From the NCBI GenBank assembly GCA_013287585.1, contig JABDDN010000012.1, positions 1-46,550 of the forward strand: DNA of 46,550 bases, in the 5' to 3' direction. Every line of letters starts with the position of its first letter. Within the stretch, counting starts at the first letter, position 1. Shown here in pieces: positions 1 through 7,951 of the stretch. The DNA is from Nitrososphaerota archaeon. GTDB taxonomy: Archaea; Thermoproteota; Nitrososphaeria; Nitrososphaerales; Nitrosopumilaceae. The notes under the pieces were generated by a model. It was not told where the DNA came from and ran no database searches. It saw only the letters and a program-made list of their open reading frames with translations. A program made the position numbers and the translations under genes.

Positions 1-527
1 TCTGGAGAAACTATAGTCAATCCATCTGGTTTTTTAAAATTTGAGGCAATTTTTGCTACAAGCTTGTTTGATGATACTCCTATGGTGCAGGAAAGCTTTG
101 ATGACTTTCTAACTGCATTTTTTAATTGTTGTGCAAAATGTGATGCCTTGTCAAAATTTCCTTCTGTTCTTGTCGATACATCAAGATACGCCTCATCTCT
201 TCCTACATATTCAAAAATATCGGCAAATTCTTTTATTGTATCCATGGCCTTTTGTGAGATTTCTGCATAATATTCAAAATCAGTAGGCAGAAAAACAGCA
301 TCATGTACTTTTTCTAATTTTTTCTTGGCAAATTTTATCGGCATGCCAGATTTTACTCCATAGTTTCTTGCAATGTAATTGGCAGTTGCTATTGCGCCGC
401 TATCTCCACCACGGTCAGAAAAAACACAAACTGCTACTGGTTTTGTTTTTAGATCTGGATTTCGTAATTCTTCACACTGTGCAAAAAAATAATCAAAATC
501 TATGTGAAATATGATGCGTTTTTCCAT
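1..527 (-). CDS. dinB: DNA polymerase IV (Y-family, DinB/Dpo4-like), 3' part outside window
   Basis: Translesion DNA polymerase of the Y family, which copies past damaged bases. About 175 N-terminal residues are visible and the reading frame runs off the left edge. The N-terminus reads MEKRIIFHIDFDYFFAQCEE, containing the first catalytic acidic residues. The second catalytic motif appears as GRDEAYLD and the following finger/thumb stretch as GVSSNKLVAKIAS then KPDGLT, all typical of DinB/Dpo4. The ATG at 525-527 has an A/T box around 551-560 on its upstream side, at the distance expected for a leaderless transcript. Divergent from the small gene at 604. The family assignment is firm; the C-terminal little-finger domain and sliding-clamp peptide cannot be seen. 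Confidence 0.93.
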   Translation of the reverse strand, partial: MEKRIIFHIDFDYFFAQCEELRNPDLKTKPVAVCVFSDRGGDSGAIATANYIARNYGVKSGMPIKFAKKKLEKVHDAVFLPTDFEYYAEISQKAMDTIKEFADIFEYVGRDEAYLDVSTRTEGNFDKASHFAQQLKNAVRKSSKLSCTIGVSSNKLVAKIASNFKKPDGLTIVSP

Positions 528-603
528 GTTACTTTGAGAAGAAAAATGCTTATTATATTATCGAAACCAACTGTCTAAATATCTTCAAGAAATTAGACCA
601 TAC

Positions 604-852
604 GTGGATTATCCTGTTATCGCAGAATCTGAGGGTGTTAAAATTAAACCTGAATTAATGGAAATTGAAAAGCTGTATTATTGTGTATTTCAAGACAAGG
701 TGTTGCTTTTTTTTAAAGATCAAGGTGAATTGCTAAATTGTTATGAAATTGAAGAAAAAGAAATTGTTGATGCTGTAAAAAACTCCTCCTCTGCTGAAGA
801 TATTGAAAACCTTCTTCAGAAATTTATAGATAAAGAGAATCTTAACCATTAA
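604..852 (+). CDS. conserved-looking small hypothetical protein
   Basis: An 82-residue acidic protein with GTG start and no recognised domain. It is rich in Glu, Lys and Leu, has no signal peptide or membrane segment, and its second half (DAVKNSSSAEDIENLLQKF) looks like two amphipathic helices. An A/T box (TAAATATC, about 575-582) is centred 26 bp before the GTG, which supports this start. It sits between dinB (divergent) and alba (same strand, 25 bp downstream); alba has its own A/T box overlapping this gene's stop. Function unknown. Confidence 0.7.
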   Translation: MDYPVIAESEGVKIKPELMEIEKLYYCVFQDKVLLFFKDQGELLNCYEIEEKEIVDAVKNSSSAEDIENLLQKFIDKENLNH

Positions 853-877
853 ATAAAACACTACGTGAGATGCGTTT

Positions 878-1156
878 GTGAGCCGTATTCCAAACATCAT
901 ATTCATTGGGAAAAAGCCAATTCCTACTTATGTTAATGCTACACTCACACAACTATCTGTAGAACCAGTTGTGACTATCAAAGCGCGTGGAAAGAGCATA
1001 GTCACAGCTGTAGATGTATCCCAAATGATAGTAAAAAGACTAAACGCAGTAGGTTACAAGGTTAGTGGTGTAAGGATATTTTCAGAAAGAATGACCTCGC
1101 TAGATGGTAAAGAAAGAAATGTATCCACAATTGAAATCGATGTTGCTCGCCCTTAA
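878..1156 (+). CDS. alba: Alba DNA/RNA-binding chromatin protein
   Basis: Archaeal chromatin protein of the Alba (Sso10b) family, a dimer that coats DNA and also binds RNA. The 92 residues cover the whole fold: the N-terminal strand with IFIGKKPIPTYVNA, where the Lys pair is the nucleic-acid-binding and acetylation/methylation region of the family, the helix SIVTAVDVSQMIVKRL, and the basic hairpin near FSERMTSLDGKERNVSTIE. The GTG at 878 is chosen because an ATG just upstream (870) hits a stop after three codons, and an A/T box (TTAAATAAA, about 849-857) lies 26 bp upstream. It is followed after 4 bp by a small membrane protein gene. Confidence 0.95.
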   Translation: MSRIPNIIFIGKKPIPTYVNATLTQLSVEPVVTIKARGKSIVTAVDVSQMIVKRLNAVGYKVSGVRIFSERMTSLDGKERNVSTIEIDVARP

Positions 1157-1160
1157 AAAC

Positions 1161-1400
1161 ATGGTAAGTACTTTTGTAAAACGCGCAACAATTATTGGAT
1201 TGGCAGGAATTACAGCAATTATAATTCTATATGTTGTATATGTTTCAAATACCTGTCCAATAAAACAAATTAATGTTTTAAATGACATGAAAAAATATGA
1301 CACAACAAAGAACCCAGAGCTTTGTAATGATATTAACAACAGAATAATTCAACTAAATAACCAATGTGGGATAGTAATGGAAATTCTTGATTGCGGTTAA
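1161..1400 (+). CDS. small single-pass membrane protein, unknown function
   Basis: A 79-residue protein with one N-terminal hydrophobic helix (roughly residues 10-30, ATIIGLAGITAIIILYVVYV) followed by a short soluble tail with three Cys (in NTCPIK, ELCND, NQCGI) plus a C-terminal DCG. The frame stays open further upstream, but that would overlap alba by over 50 bp; the ATG at 1161, four bases after the alba stop, is the sensible start and suggests co-transcription with alba. The tail probably faces outside and could form disulfides. It overlaps the convergent LysE gene by the four bases TTAA. No family recognised. Confidence 0.6.
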   Translation: MVSTFVKRATIIGLAGITAIIILYVVYVSNTCPIKQINVLNDMKKYDTTKNPELCNDINNRIIQLNNQCGIVMEILDCG

Positions 1401-2014
1401 TGTATTATTTGTAAAAGGAAAACAATCCCAAAGTATACTAAAACACCGCTAATTGCAATCATGAAAATGCTATATTTTTTGTTAGAAATTATCTTCTTGC
1501 CCTTTGATGATAAAAAAGCAACTGAACAAATCCATACATAATCCATCCATATGTGAAACGCAAACATGATGCCAATTCCTATAAATGAATAAAGAATTAT
1601 TGCATCTGTGATTAGTTTGAATCCAATGGTAAACCACCATATGAGAAAAAATGGATTTAATCCACTAAGAATTATTCCAGCAAGAAATGGACCATGTTTT
1701 CCTTCAAAAATAGTTGATGGTTTTTTGATAGTTGACTTTATTTGAATTCCTGCAAAAACAAAAAGGCTTAGTGCACCAAGAATAGATGTAATTTCTCTAA
1801 ACTGTGGTATTGTAGTAAGTGATATGGCACCAATTCCAAGCAGAACTACAAGTGGTAACTCAACAACGGTATGGCCATATGCCATTTTTAGTCCTGTTTT
1901 AATTCCACCTTTTAGGCCGTATGCAACATTGGCTGCAAAAAGTGGTCCTGGTGACATTACTCCTGATAATGAAATCGTGATTACTATGATGGCAAATTCT
2001 ACAAGTGTTACCAT
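1397..2014 (-). CDS. LysE/RhtB-family amino-acid exporter
   Basis: Integral membrane transporter of the LysE superfamily, which exports amino acids or related small molecules. The 205 residues match the usual family length (about 200-210). The family motif near the N-terminus is visible as SLSGVMSPGPLFAANVAYGL, followed by about five further hydrophobic segments. Pairs such as NPFFLIWW are typical of the fourth or fifth helix. An A/T box at about 2036-2043 supports the ATG at 2012-2014. The substrate cannot be inferred. It is separated by 32 bp from the PAC2 pair upstream on the same strand and has its own A/T box. Confidence 0.85.
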   Translation of the reverse strand: MVTLVEFAIIVITISLSGVMSPGPLFAANVAYGLKGGIKTGLKMAYGHTVVELPLVVLLGIGAISLTTIPQFREITSILGALSLFVFAGIQIKSTIKKPSTIFEGKHGPFLAGIILSGLNPFFLIWWFTIGFKLITDAIILYSFIGIGIMFAFHIWMDYVWICSVAFLSSKGKKIISNKKYSIFMIAISGVLVYFGIVFLLQIIH

Positions 2015-2046
2015 TTCAAATTAGAGATTGATTTTTGATTTAAGTA

Positions 2047-2295
2047 TTAATATGAGAATATCTTTGACATCTGATCTGTCTTTTCATTTAAAAAATCAAG
2101 AACCTCTTTTACATTGTTATGGTAAAAGAATTCCTCATTACTTTGGGATGATATGTTTACGCAGTATCGTTTTGCTGATCTATTAATGAAAATAATGTTT
2201 GTTCTATTTTCTATTCTAATTCCTTCATCAAGATCAAGGGTTTGAAGGAGTTTTTCAAGTTGATTTTTTGATATCTCTCTTTCTTGGTATGTCAT
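2047..2295 (-). CDS. small hypothetical protein coupled to PAC2 gene
   Basis: An 82-residue charged soluble protein without recognised domain, signal peptide or membrane segment. Its start overlaps the stop of the PAC2-family gene by four bases (ATGA), so the two are very likely translated from one transcript. The sequence has an N-terminal helix (EISKNQLEKLLQTL) and a strand-rich middle (RIENRTNIIFINR). Function unknown; the coupling suggests work connected with the PAC2 protein. Confidence 0.7.
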   Translation of the reverse strand: MTYQEREISKNQLEKLLQTLDLDEGIRIENRTNIIFINRSAKRYCVNISSQSNEEFFYHNNVKEVLDFLNEKTDQMSKIFSY

Positions 2296-3005
2296 CCGTA
2301 CATTGATTCCCTGATTGGAGCTGTTTCTTCCTCAGTTTGCTTGAGACTTTGTTCTATTATCTCTGCCTCATGTAAAAGTGTGGGCAAATCGCAAGATGTC
2401 CCCGGTACTAGTTTAGATAATGCCATACAGATTTTAGCACCAGATCTAAAATCAGGTCCTGGATCTTGACCTTTAACTAAAAGCACAATTACGTTAGTTT
2501 TTGATAATACTCCTTCATTTAATAAAACTCCTGGAATTCCAGGAATTGTGCCATTTTGCAAAATTGGTATGTTGGCATCACTTAGTTTCTTTTTAGCTTC
2601 TACTGTGCTGGCTATTCCCATGATATCTGGACCCTCACTCTCAGCTTTGATTAAGGAACTACTTAGGATTAGAGAGCACTTGTGTTGATTTGCCCAATTT
2701 AACATTGCTCTTGCCAGTTCTCTGTGTAGAGATTCATGTGGTGTTAGATATGATAAGAAAACTGCTACCTTTAGTGTGTTATTTACAAATATTCGTGCAG
2801 GAAAATTAGGATTTCCGTCTTTAATTATGCTTATTGGCATAAAAAGTTCTGAATCTATTACACCTGCTAATTCAAAATCAATAGTACTTGTCAAAGATTC
2901 TGTTGCAATTGCATTTGCTAATCCTGCATATGGAAAACCATCTATCAGATATCCGCCCTCTATGTTGATTGGTTTGATTTCTCTTATTGTGATCTCAGAG
3001 GCCAA
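2292..3005 (-). CDS. PAC2-family protein (proteasome-assembly-chaperone-like)
   Basis: Member of the archaeal PAC2 / COG2047 family, related to eukaryotic proteasome assembly chaperone 2. The 237 residues show the family's opening (GGYLIDGFPYAGLANAIATE), the central Rossmann-like region (LILSSSLIKAESEG), and the late motif GPDFRSGAKICMALSKLVPG with surrounding PGIPGVLLNEG. Family members are often found as oligomers and their role in archaea is unsettled. An A/T box lies about 26 bp upstream (around 3029-3037). It is divergent from the DUF3494 surface protein gene across a 245 bp gap. Family confident, function not. Confidence 0.88.
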   Translation of the reverse strand: MASEITIREIKPINIEGGYLIDGFPYAGLANAIATESLTSTIDFELAGVIDSELFMPISIIKDGNPNFPARIFVNNTLKVAVFLSYLTPHESLHRELARAMLNWANQHKCSLILSSSLIKAESEGPDIMGIASTVEAKKKLSDANIPILQNGTIPGIPGVLLNEGVLSKTNVIVLLVKGQDPGPDFRSGAKICMALSKLVPGTSCDLPTLLHEAEIIEQSLKQTEEETAPIRESMYG

Positions 3006-3250
3006 TATCTTGACTATCTACTAACATCCTTTTAAATCATGGATATCGTTTTATTTACATTAACGGAAAATCCGTAGTCTTTTAGGAATTTTACGAGTGT
3101 TCGTGTGACAATTAAGTGTCATAATATCTTTTTAGAATCACTCTCTTTCAAATATTAGCTGACAGATAGTACATGATGATGACAAACTTGTATGTGAAAC
3201 GTACACAAATGTAAGCGCGGCTTAATAGCTATACTGACAATCAATTAACA
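3006..3250. promoter_or_regulatory. divergent promoter region with short inverted repeats
   Basis: Gap between the PAC2 gene and the surface-protein gene. It holds ACGGA-AAA-TCCGT (3063-3075), TGACA-ATTAAG-TGTCA (3106-3121) and a weaker TGTATGT...ACGTACA pair near 3190-3204. The box CTTAATAG (3221-3228) is 26 bp before the ATG at 3251 and is the likely TATA element of the surface-protein gene. The inverted repeats are short, so an operator role is only a suggestion. Confidence 0.4.
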
Positions 3251-6200
3251 ATGTCAAGAAATAACATTAAAAATTATTTTATAATGTCTGTGCTGATACT
3301 TTCAACTTTAAGCATGGCATCAAACCACGCTTTTGCAGCATCTTCACCAAGCCTTGGAACAGCTAACACCTTTGGGGTATTGGCTGCCACGACGGTAACC
3401 AATACTGGTGGAACTGTCATTACAGGAAATCTTGGTCTTAGCCCAGGTACCTCAGTTACTGGTTTTCCTCCAGGTGCTGTAAACGGAGCAACTTACACTT
3501 CTGATTCATCATCAGCAGCTCAGGCTCGTACTGATGCCAATGCTGCATATGGTGCTCTATCAAGCGCAGTATGCACAACCACCTACGGACCTATTACAGA
3601 CATAGGTGGACAAACACTCACACCAGGAGTCTATTGTTTTCCTACATCAGCTGCTATAACTGGAACACTTACTCTTAGTGGCAGCGGAGTTTACATCTTC
3701 AAAATGGGAAGTACACTTGTCACGGCAGCAGGCCCTGGCGCTAGTAATGTAGCCCTAACCAATGGCGCCTCAGCCTCAAACGTCTTTTGGGCGGTAGCTA
3801 GTTCTGCAACTCTTGGAACATATTCTAACTTTAAAGGAACCATAATTGCTCTCACATCAATCACATCAACTACCGGTGCAACAGTAGACGGCAGATTGCT
3901 TGCACTAAATGGTGCAGTTACATTAGACACCAACCGCATTACAGTAGGTACTGGAATGGCAGATACAGGCCACAATGATAAAGGTAAACATGGTACAGGC
4001 CCAAAGTTAATGTCAGATGCAATTTCAGGTAATTTTGCTATCCTTGCTAGTACCTATACCAATACATCACCAGGAACTTCTATTGCAGGAGACTTGGGAT
4101 ACACTACAGGACCAGCAGTAGCACCTACAGTTAATGGTATTATTCACGTAGCTGATGGTGCATATTCACAAGCAGGAACTGCACAAAACTCTGCAACATC
4201 TGCAGCTCAACAAGCATGTACAACTAATCTTGGCACTACAGTTGATCTATCAACAGTACAAGGCGGAGTATACACACCTGGTGTCTATTGTACCACAGGT
4301 GCTGCATCAATTGGTGCAGGAGGAATCACACTTTCAGGCAACGGCAATTACATTTTCAAAATTGACGGCGCACTTACCACAGTATCAGGTTCTGCTGTTA
4401 ACCTAAACGGTGCACAAGCTTCTAGCGTATCTTGGGTACCAACTGGCGCAACAACACTTGGAGCAAGCAGTAGTTTTGCAGGAACCATACTTGATGCATC
4501 AGGTGTTACAATAAGCAGTGGTGTAAGTATGACAGGTAGAGTCTTGGCATTTGGAGGAACAGTCTCTACAGCTTCTGATACAATTACAGTTCCATCATAT
4601 GCAATGTCAGATGCAATTTCAGGATGTACATTTACATTTCCAACTGGAGCAATTGATCTAGGATCTAATGTCTACTATGGAGCAAAGGTCTATCCATCTG
4701 GAGTATACTGTATCAACGGTGCAGCAAACATCGGTTCAGGCCCAATCACACTTTCAGGCAACGGAGCTCACATATTCAAGATTAACGGCGCACTAGGTCA
4801 AGCAGCAAACACTGATGTCATACTATCTAACGGTGCACTAGCTTCCGGCGTAATCTGGATGCCAACTGGTGCTACAACAATTGGAGCAAACAGTCATCTA
4901 ATAGGAACTGTAAATGGTGCACCAATTACAATCGGTGCCAATTCTGATATCAACGGTATGGGTCCAGCAAAGTTAATGTCAGATGCAATTTCAGGATGTA
5001 CATTTACATTTCCAACTGGAGCAATTGATCTAGGATCTAATGTCTACTATGGAGCAAAGGTCTATCCATCTGGAGTATACTGTATCAACGGTGCAGCAAA
5101 CATCGGTTCAGGCCCAATCACACTTTCAGGCAACGGAGCTCACATATTCAAGATTAACGGCGCACTAGGTCAAGCAGCAAACACTGATGTCATACTATCT
5201 AACGGTGCACTAGCTTCCGGCGTAATCTGGATGCCAACTGGTGCTACAACAATTGGAGCAAACAGTCATCTAATAGGAACTGTAAATGGTGCACCAATTA
5301 CAATCGGTGCCAATTCTGATATCAACGGTATGGGTCCAATAAAGGTAATGTCAGATGCAATTACAAACAATTCCCAATGCACATTTTCATTTCCAACTGG
5401 AGCAATTGATCTAGGATCTAATGTCTACTATGGAGCAAAGGTCTATCCATCTGGAGTATACTGTATTGATGGTGCAGCAAACATCGGTTCAGGCCCAATC
5501 ACACTTTCAGGCAACGGTGCCCACATATTCAAGATTAACGGTGCACTAGGCCAAGCAGCAAACACCGATGTCATATTATCTAACGGTGCACTAAGTTCAA
5601 GTGTAATCTGGGCACCAACTGGTGCTACAACAATTGGAGCAAACAGTCATCTAATAGGAACTGTAACAGGTGCACCAATTACAATCGGTGCCAATTCTGA
5701 TATCAACGGTATGGGTCCAGCAAAGTTAATGTCAGATGCAATTTCAGGATGTACATTTACATTTCCAACTGGAGCAATTGATCTAGGATCTAATGTCTAC
5801 TATGGAGCAAAGGTCTATCCATCTGGAGTATACTGTATCAACGGTGCAGCAAACATCGGTTCAGGCCCAATCACACTTTCAGGCAACGGAGCTCACATAT
5901 TCAAGATTAACGGCGCACTAGGTCAAGCAGCAAACACTGATGTCATACTATCTAACGGTGCACTAGCTTCCGGCGTAATCTGGATGCCAACTGGTGCTAC
6001 AACAATTGGAGCAAACAGTCATCTAATAGGAACAGTAACAGGTGCACCAATTACAATCGGTGCAAATTCTGATATCAACGGTATGGGCCCAGCAAAAGTA
6101 ATGGCAGATACACTTACAGTTCCATCATATGCAATATCAGATAAAATTACAGCAGCTCCAGAGTTTGGCACTGTTGCTACCTTGATCTTAATAGTAGCAA

Positions 6201-6259
6201 TTGTATCCGTAATTGCAGTTTCTGCAAGAACAAGACTACACATAATGCCAAAATACTAG
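3251..6259 (+). CDS. multi-unit DUF3494 (ice-binding-like) surface protein with PEFG C-terminal sorting tail
   Basis: A 1002-residue secreted protein. Residues 1-30 form a signal peptide ending AFAA. Residues about 33-232 and 255-450 are two complete DUF3494 domains, the fold of many ice-binding proteins and microbial adhesins, recognisable by TANTFGVLAATTVTNTG, TPGVYCF and VYIFKMGSTL in the first copy. Residues 452-950 are four tandem copies of a 124-127-residue unit holding only the C-terminal half of the domain (YPSGVYCINGAANIGSG, HIFKINGALGQAAN). Residues 970-1002 start PEFGTVATL, then a hydrophobic helix and ARTR, the tripartite tail of archaeosortase substrates (PEF/PEFG-CTERM). It is probably anchored outside the cell as an adhesin or S-layer-associated protein; ice binding is untested. 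Start supported by the A/T box at 3221-3228. Confidence 0.9.
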   Translation: MSRNNIKNYFIMSVLILSTLSMASNHAFAASSPSLGTANTFGVLAATTVTNTGGTVITGNLGLSPGTSVTGFPPGAVNGATYTSDSSSAAQARTDANAAYGALSSAVCTTTYGPITDIGGQTLTPGVYCFPTSAAITGTLTLSGSGVYIFKMGSTLVTAAGPGASNVALTNGASASNVFWAVASSATLGTYSNFKGTIIALTSITSTTGATVDGRLLALNGAVTLDTNRITVGTGMADTGHNDKGKHGTGPKLMSDAISGNFAILASTYTNTSPGTSIAGDLGYTTGPAVAPTVNGIIHVADGAYSQAGTAQNSATSAAQQACTTNLGTTVDLSTVQGGVYTPGVYCTTGAASIGAGGITLSGNGNYIFKIDGALTTVSGSAVNLNGAQASSVSWVPTGATTLGASSSFAGTILDASGVTISSGVSMTGRVLAFGGTVSTASDTITVPSYAMSDAISGCTFTFPTGAIDLGSNVYYGAKVYPSGVYCINGAANIGSGPITLSGNGAHIFKINGALGQAANTDVILSNGALASGVIWMPTGATTIGANSHLIGTVNGAPITIGANSDINGMGPAKLMSDAISGCTFTFPTGAIDLGSNVYYGAKVYPSGVYCINGAANIGSGPITLSGNGAHIFKINGALGQAANTDVILSNGALASGVIWMPTGATTIGANSHLIGTVNGAPITIGANSDINGMGPIKVMSDAITNNSQCTFSFPTGAIDLGSNVYYGAKVYPSGVYCIDGAANIGSGPITLSGNGAHIFKINGALGQAANTDVILSNGALSSSVIWAPTGATTIGANSHLIGTVTGAPITIGANSDINGMGPAKLMSDAISGCTFTFPTGAIDLGSNVYYGAKVYPSGVYCINGAANIGSGPITLSGNGAHIFKINGALGQAANTDVILSNGALASGVIWMPTGATTIGANSHLIGTVTGAPITIGANSDINGMGPAKVMADTLTVPSYAISDKITAAPEFGTVATLILIVAIVSVIAVSARTRLHIMPKY
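4604..6100 (+). repeat. four in-frame tandem repeats of about 372 bp inside the DUF3494 gene
   Basis: Units start at 4604, 4976, 5348 and 5729 and the last ends at 6100; lengths are 372, 372, 381 and 372 bp. Units 1 and 2 differ by only a few bases near their 3' ends, and unit 4 is almost the same. Unit 3 is more diverged and has three extra codons (TNNSQ in place of SG). Every unit begins with ATGTCAGATGCAAT and ends in a Met-Gly-Pro linker. The near-identity suggests recent duplication or ongoing homogenisation, and makes the region prone to copy-number change or assembly collapse. Confidence 0.95.
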
Positions 6260-6536
6260 AGAGACAGAAATTATCATTTTGAGATATTTTGATTGATTAA
6301 ATTTCTAAGTGTTCTAGTAATCCTTGTATTGTCTATGTTATCTCCATACCAATTGTAATAGTGGATAAAAATGCAGGTCAAAAACCATCTGACTCTAACC
6401 TATGATTCAGAAGTTGTAACTATGTTTTAGCTGGATTGTAATTATTTATAATTAATTTAGACATTTCAGACAGAATCTAATCTGTTAAAAGGATAGTTTT
6501 ATAATGCTTTTATTTGGTTAAAATGAACCCTTTTTT

Positions 6537-6782
6537 GTGGAAACCTTATACATACTCCTAAACTGTGATCTTGGTTCAGAAGTAGATATCATAAATGAGT
6601 TAATGAAAATTCCAGAAGTAAAGGAAGTACGAGGCACATATGGCGTTTATGACATATTTGTCAAGCTACAAGGCGATTCAGGTGCAACTTTAGAAAATAT
6701 CATAACCCACAAGATTAGAAGAATAACAAAAATTCGTTCCACGGTAACCTTGACTCCAATTCTTACACAAGGTGGACGATAG
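6537..6782 (+). CDS. stand-alone Lrp/AsnC-type ligand-binding (RAM) domain protein
   Basis: An 81-residue protein made only of the C-terminal effector-binding domain of Lrp/AsnC regulators (RAM/SMA type), with no helix-turn-helix. It has the beta-alpha-beta-beta-alpha-beta pattern, with the family-style stretch IPEVKEVRGTYGVYDIFVKL and the closing strand RSTVTLTPIL. Such domains usually oligomerise and bind amino acids. The GTG start is 26 bp after a TTTTATTT box (about 6508-6515). The CysRS-like gene follows after 8 bp, so the domain may sense the amino acid handled by that operon. This last point is inference. Confidence 0.82.
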   Translation: METLYILLNCDLGSEVDIINELMKIPEVKEVRGTYGVYDIFVKLQGDSGATLENIITHKIRRITKIRSTVTLTPILTQGGR

Positions 6783-6790
6783 GTCCAAAA

Positions 6791-7951
6791 ATGCTAAAGT
6801 TATTCAATTCCTTTTCTTTAAAGAAAGAAGATTTTGAGCCATTTGATAAACCAGATGTAAAAATATTCATTTGCGGTCCTACTCTGTATGACTATACTCA
6901 TCTGGGGCATGCAAGAATTTTTCTTACATATGATTTACTATGTAGATACCTACAAGCTAGAGGATTCAAGACGGATGTTCTTGTAAACATGACTGACATT
7001 AATCAAAGTGTCTTTAACAAAGCTATAGCACAATCTGCTGATTATAGATCTTTAACACGATTTTATTCTGATCAATTTGTAAAAGACCTAAAACTGTTAA
7101 ACATAATCACAATAACAAGGCTTGCACATGTTTCAGATTATGTAGAAAACATAACTAAACATATTTCATTTTTTATGAAAAACAAGAGTGCGTATTCTGC
7201 AAACGGAAATATCTATTTTGACACAAAAACCATATCAGATTATGGAATAATTTCCAAACAATCACGACAACAACTAAACTTACATAGGATGGATATAGGG
7301 CCAAATAAAAAAAACCAGGAAGATATACTACTTTGGAATTGCTCAGAAGATTTTGGATTTTCATGGAAAGGAAATTTTGGAGACGGAGTTCCATGGTGGC
7401 ACATCCAAGACACAACAGTTGCCTTTGAAAATTTTGGCACTCATTATGATATTCATGGAGGCGCCAAAGAACTTGCATATCCTCATCATGAGGCACATTT
7501 TGCACAATACAAAGCGCTAACTGGTCTAGAAAATCCGGTAAAACTCTGGATGCATGTCGGTCTTGTGTTATCCAACGGTGAAAAGATGTCAAAATCACTT
7601 GGTAACATGGTTCTTTCACGTGAATTAGTTGAGAAATATGGCCAGAATCTATTACGTATTTACATTTTTTCTACACATTATAGAGACGAAATCAATTACA
7701 ATGAAAACGATCTCTGTAGCAAAAAACCACTGCTTGAAAAAATTTACAACACTAAAAACAAAACTTCTGACAGTACATCACAGATTATTTCTGATTTAAT
7801 AAATGAATTTTTTGTTTCTTTTGAAGATGATTTTGATTCTTCACATGCACTTGATATAGTAGATAAAATTTGTACATTGGTTTTGAAAGATGAGAGCATA
7901 ACTCTACAAGATTTTGAAAAACTTACAGGCGTATTGGGTTTGTCTGTATGA
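6791..7951 (+). CDS. truncated cysteinyl-tRNA-synthetase-like amino-acid ligase
   Basis: Class I aminoacyl-tRNA-synthetase fold closest to CysRS. Visible: C28 in FICGPTLYDYTHLGHAR with the HIGH-type motif HLGH at 37-40, the WWHIQD region, IHGGAKELAYPHHEAHFAQ, and KMSKS at 265-269. Only 117 residues follow KMSKS, against roughly 190 in E. coli CysRS, so the anticodon-binding end is missing; MshC of mycothiol synthesis is shortened in a similar way. By alignment to E. coli CysRS zinc ligands C28/C209/H234/E238, this protein has C28, D207, H232 and H236: two ligands are changed. In CysRS the zinc holds the cysteine thiol, so the substrate may not be cysteine. It lies 8 bp after the RAM gene and overlaps the GNAT gene by ATGA. 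It could instead be an unusual CysRS if no other exists in the genome. Confidence 0.8.
   Translation: MLKLFNSFSLKKEDFEPFDKPDVKIFICGPTLYDYTHLGHARIFLTYDLLCRYLQARGFKTDVLVNMTDINQSVFNKAIAQSADYRSLTRFYSDQFVKDLKLLNIITITRLAHVSDYVENITKHISFFMKNKSAYSANGNIYFDTKTISDYGIISKQSRQQLNLHRMDIGPNKKNQEDILLWNCSEDFGFSWKGNFGDGVPWWHIQDTTVAFENFGTHYDIHGGAKELAYPHHEAHFAQYKALTGLENPVKLWMHVGLVLSNGEKMSKSLGNMVLSRELVEKYGQNLLRIYIFSTHYRDEINYNENDLCSKKPLLEKIYNTKNKTSDSTSQIISDLINEFFVSFEDDFDSSHALDIVDKICTLVLKDESITLQDFEKLTGVLGLSV

Noticed and set aside
3251-6259. CRISPR-like array because of regular repeats
   Set aside because: The repeats are 372-bp coding units in one open frame, without short repeat/spacer structure.
6260-6536. Possible regulatory RNA after the surface-protein gene
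   Set aside because: The 276-bp gap is AT-rich with no stable hairpin or conserved motif I could name, apart from the A/T boxes near 6498-6515.
7173-7619. 148-codon minus-strand frame inside the CysRS-like gene
   Set aside because: The plus strand encodes clear CysRS motifs throughout this stretch.
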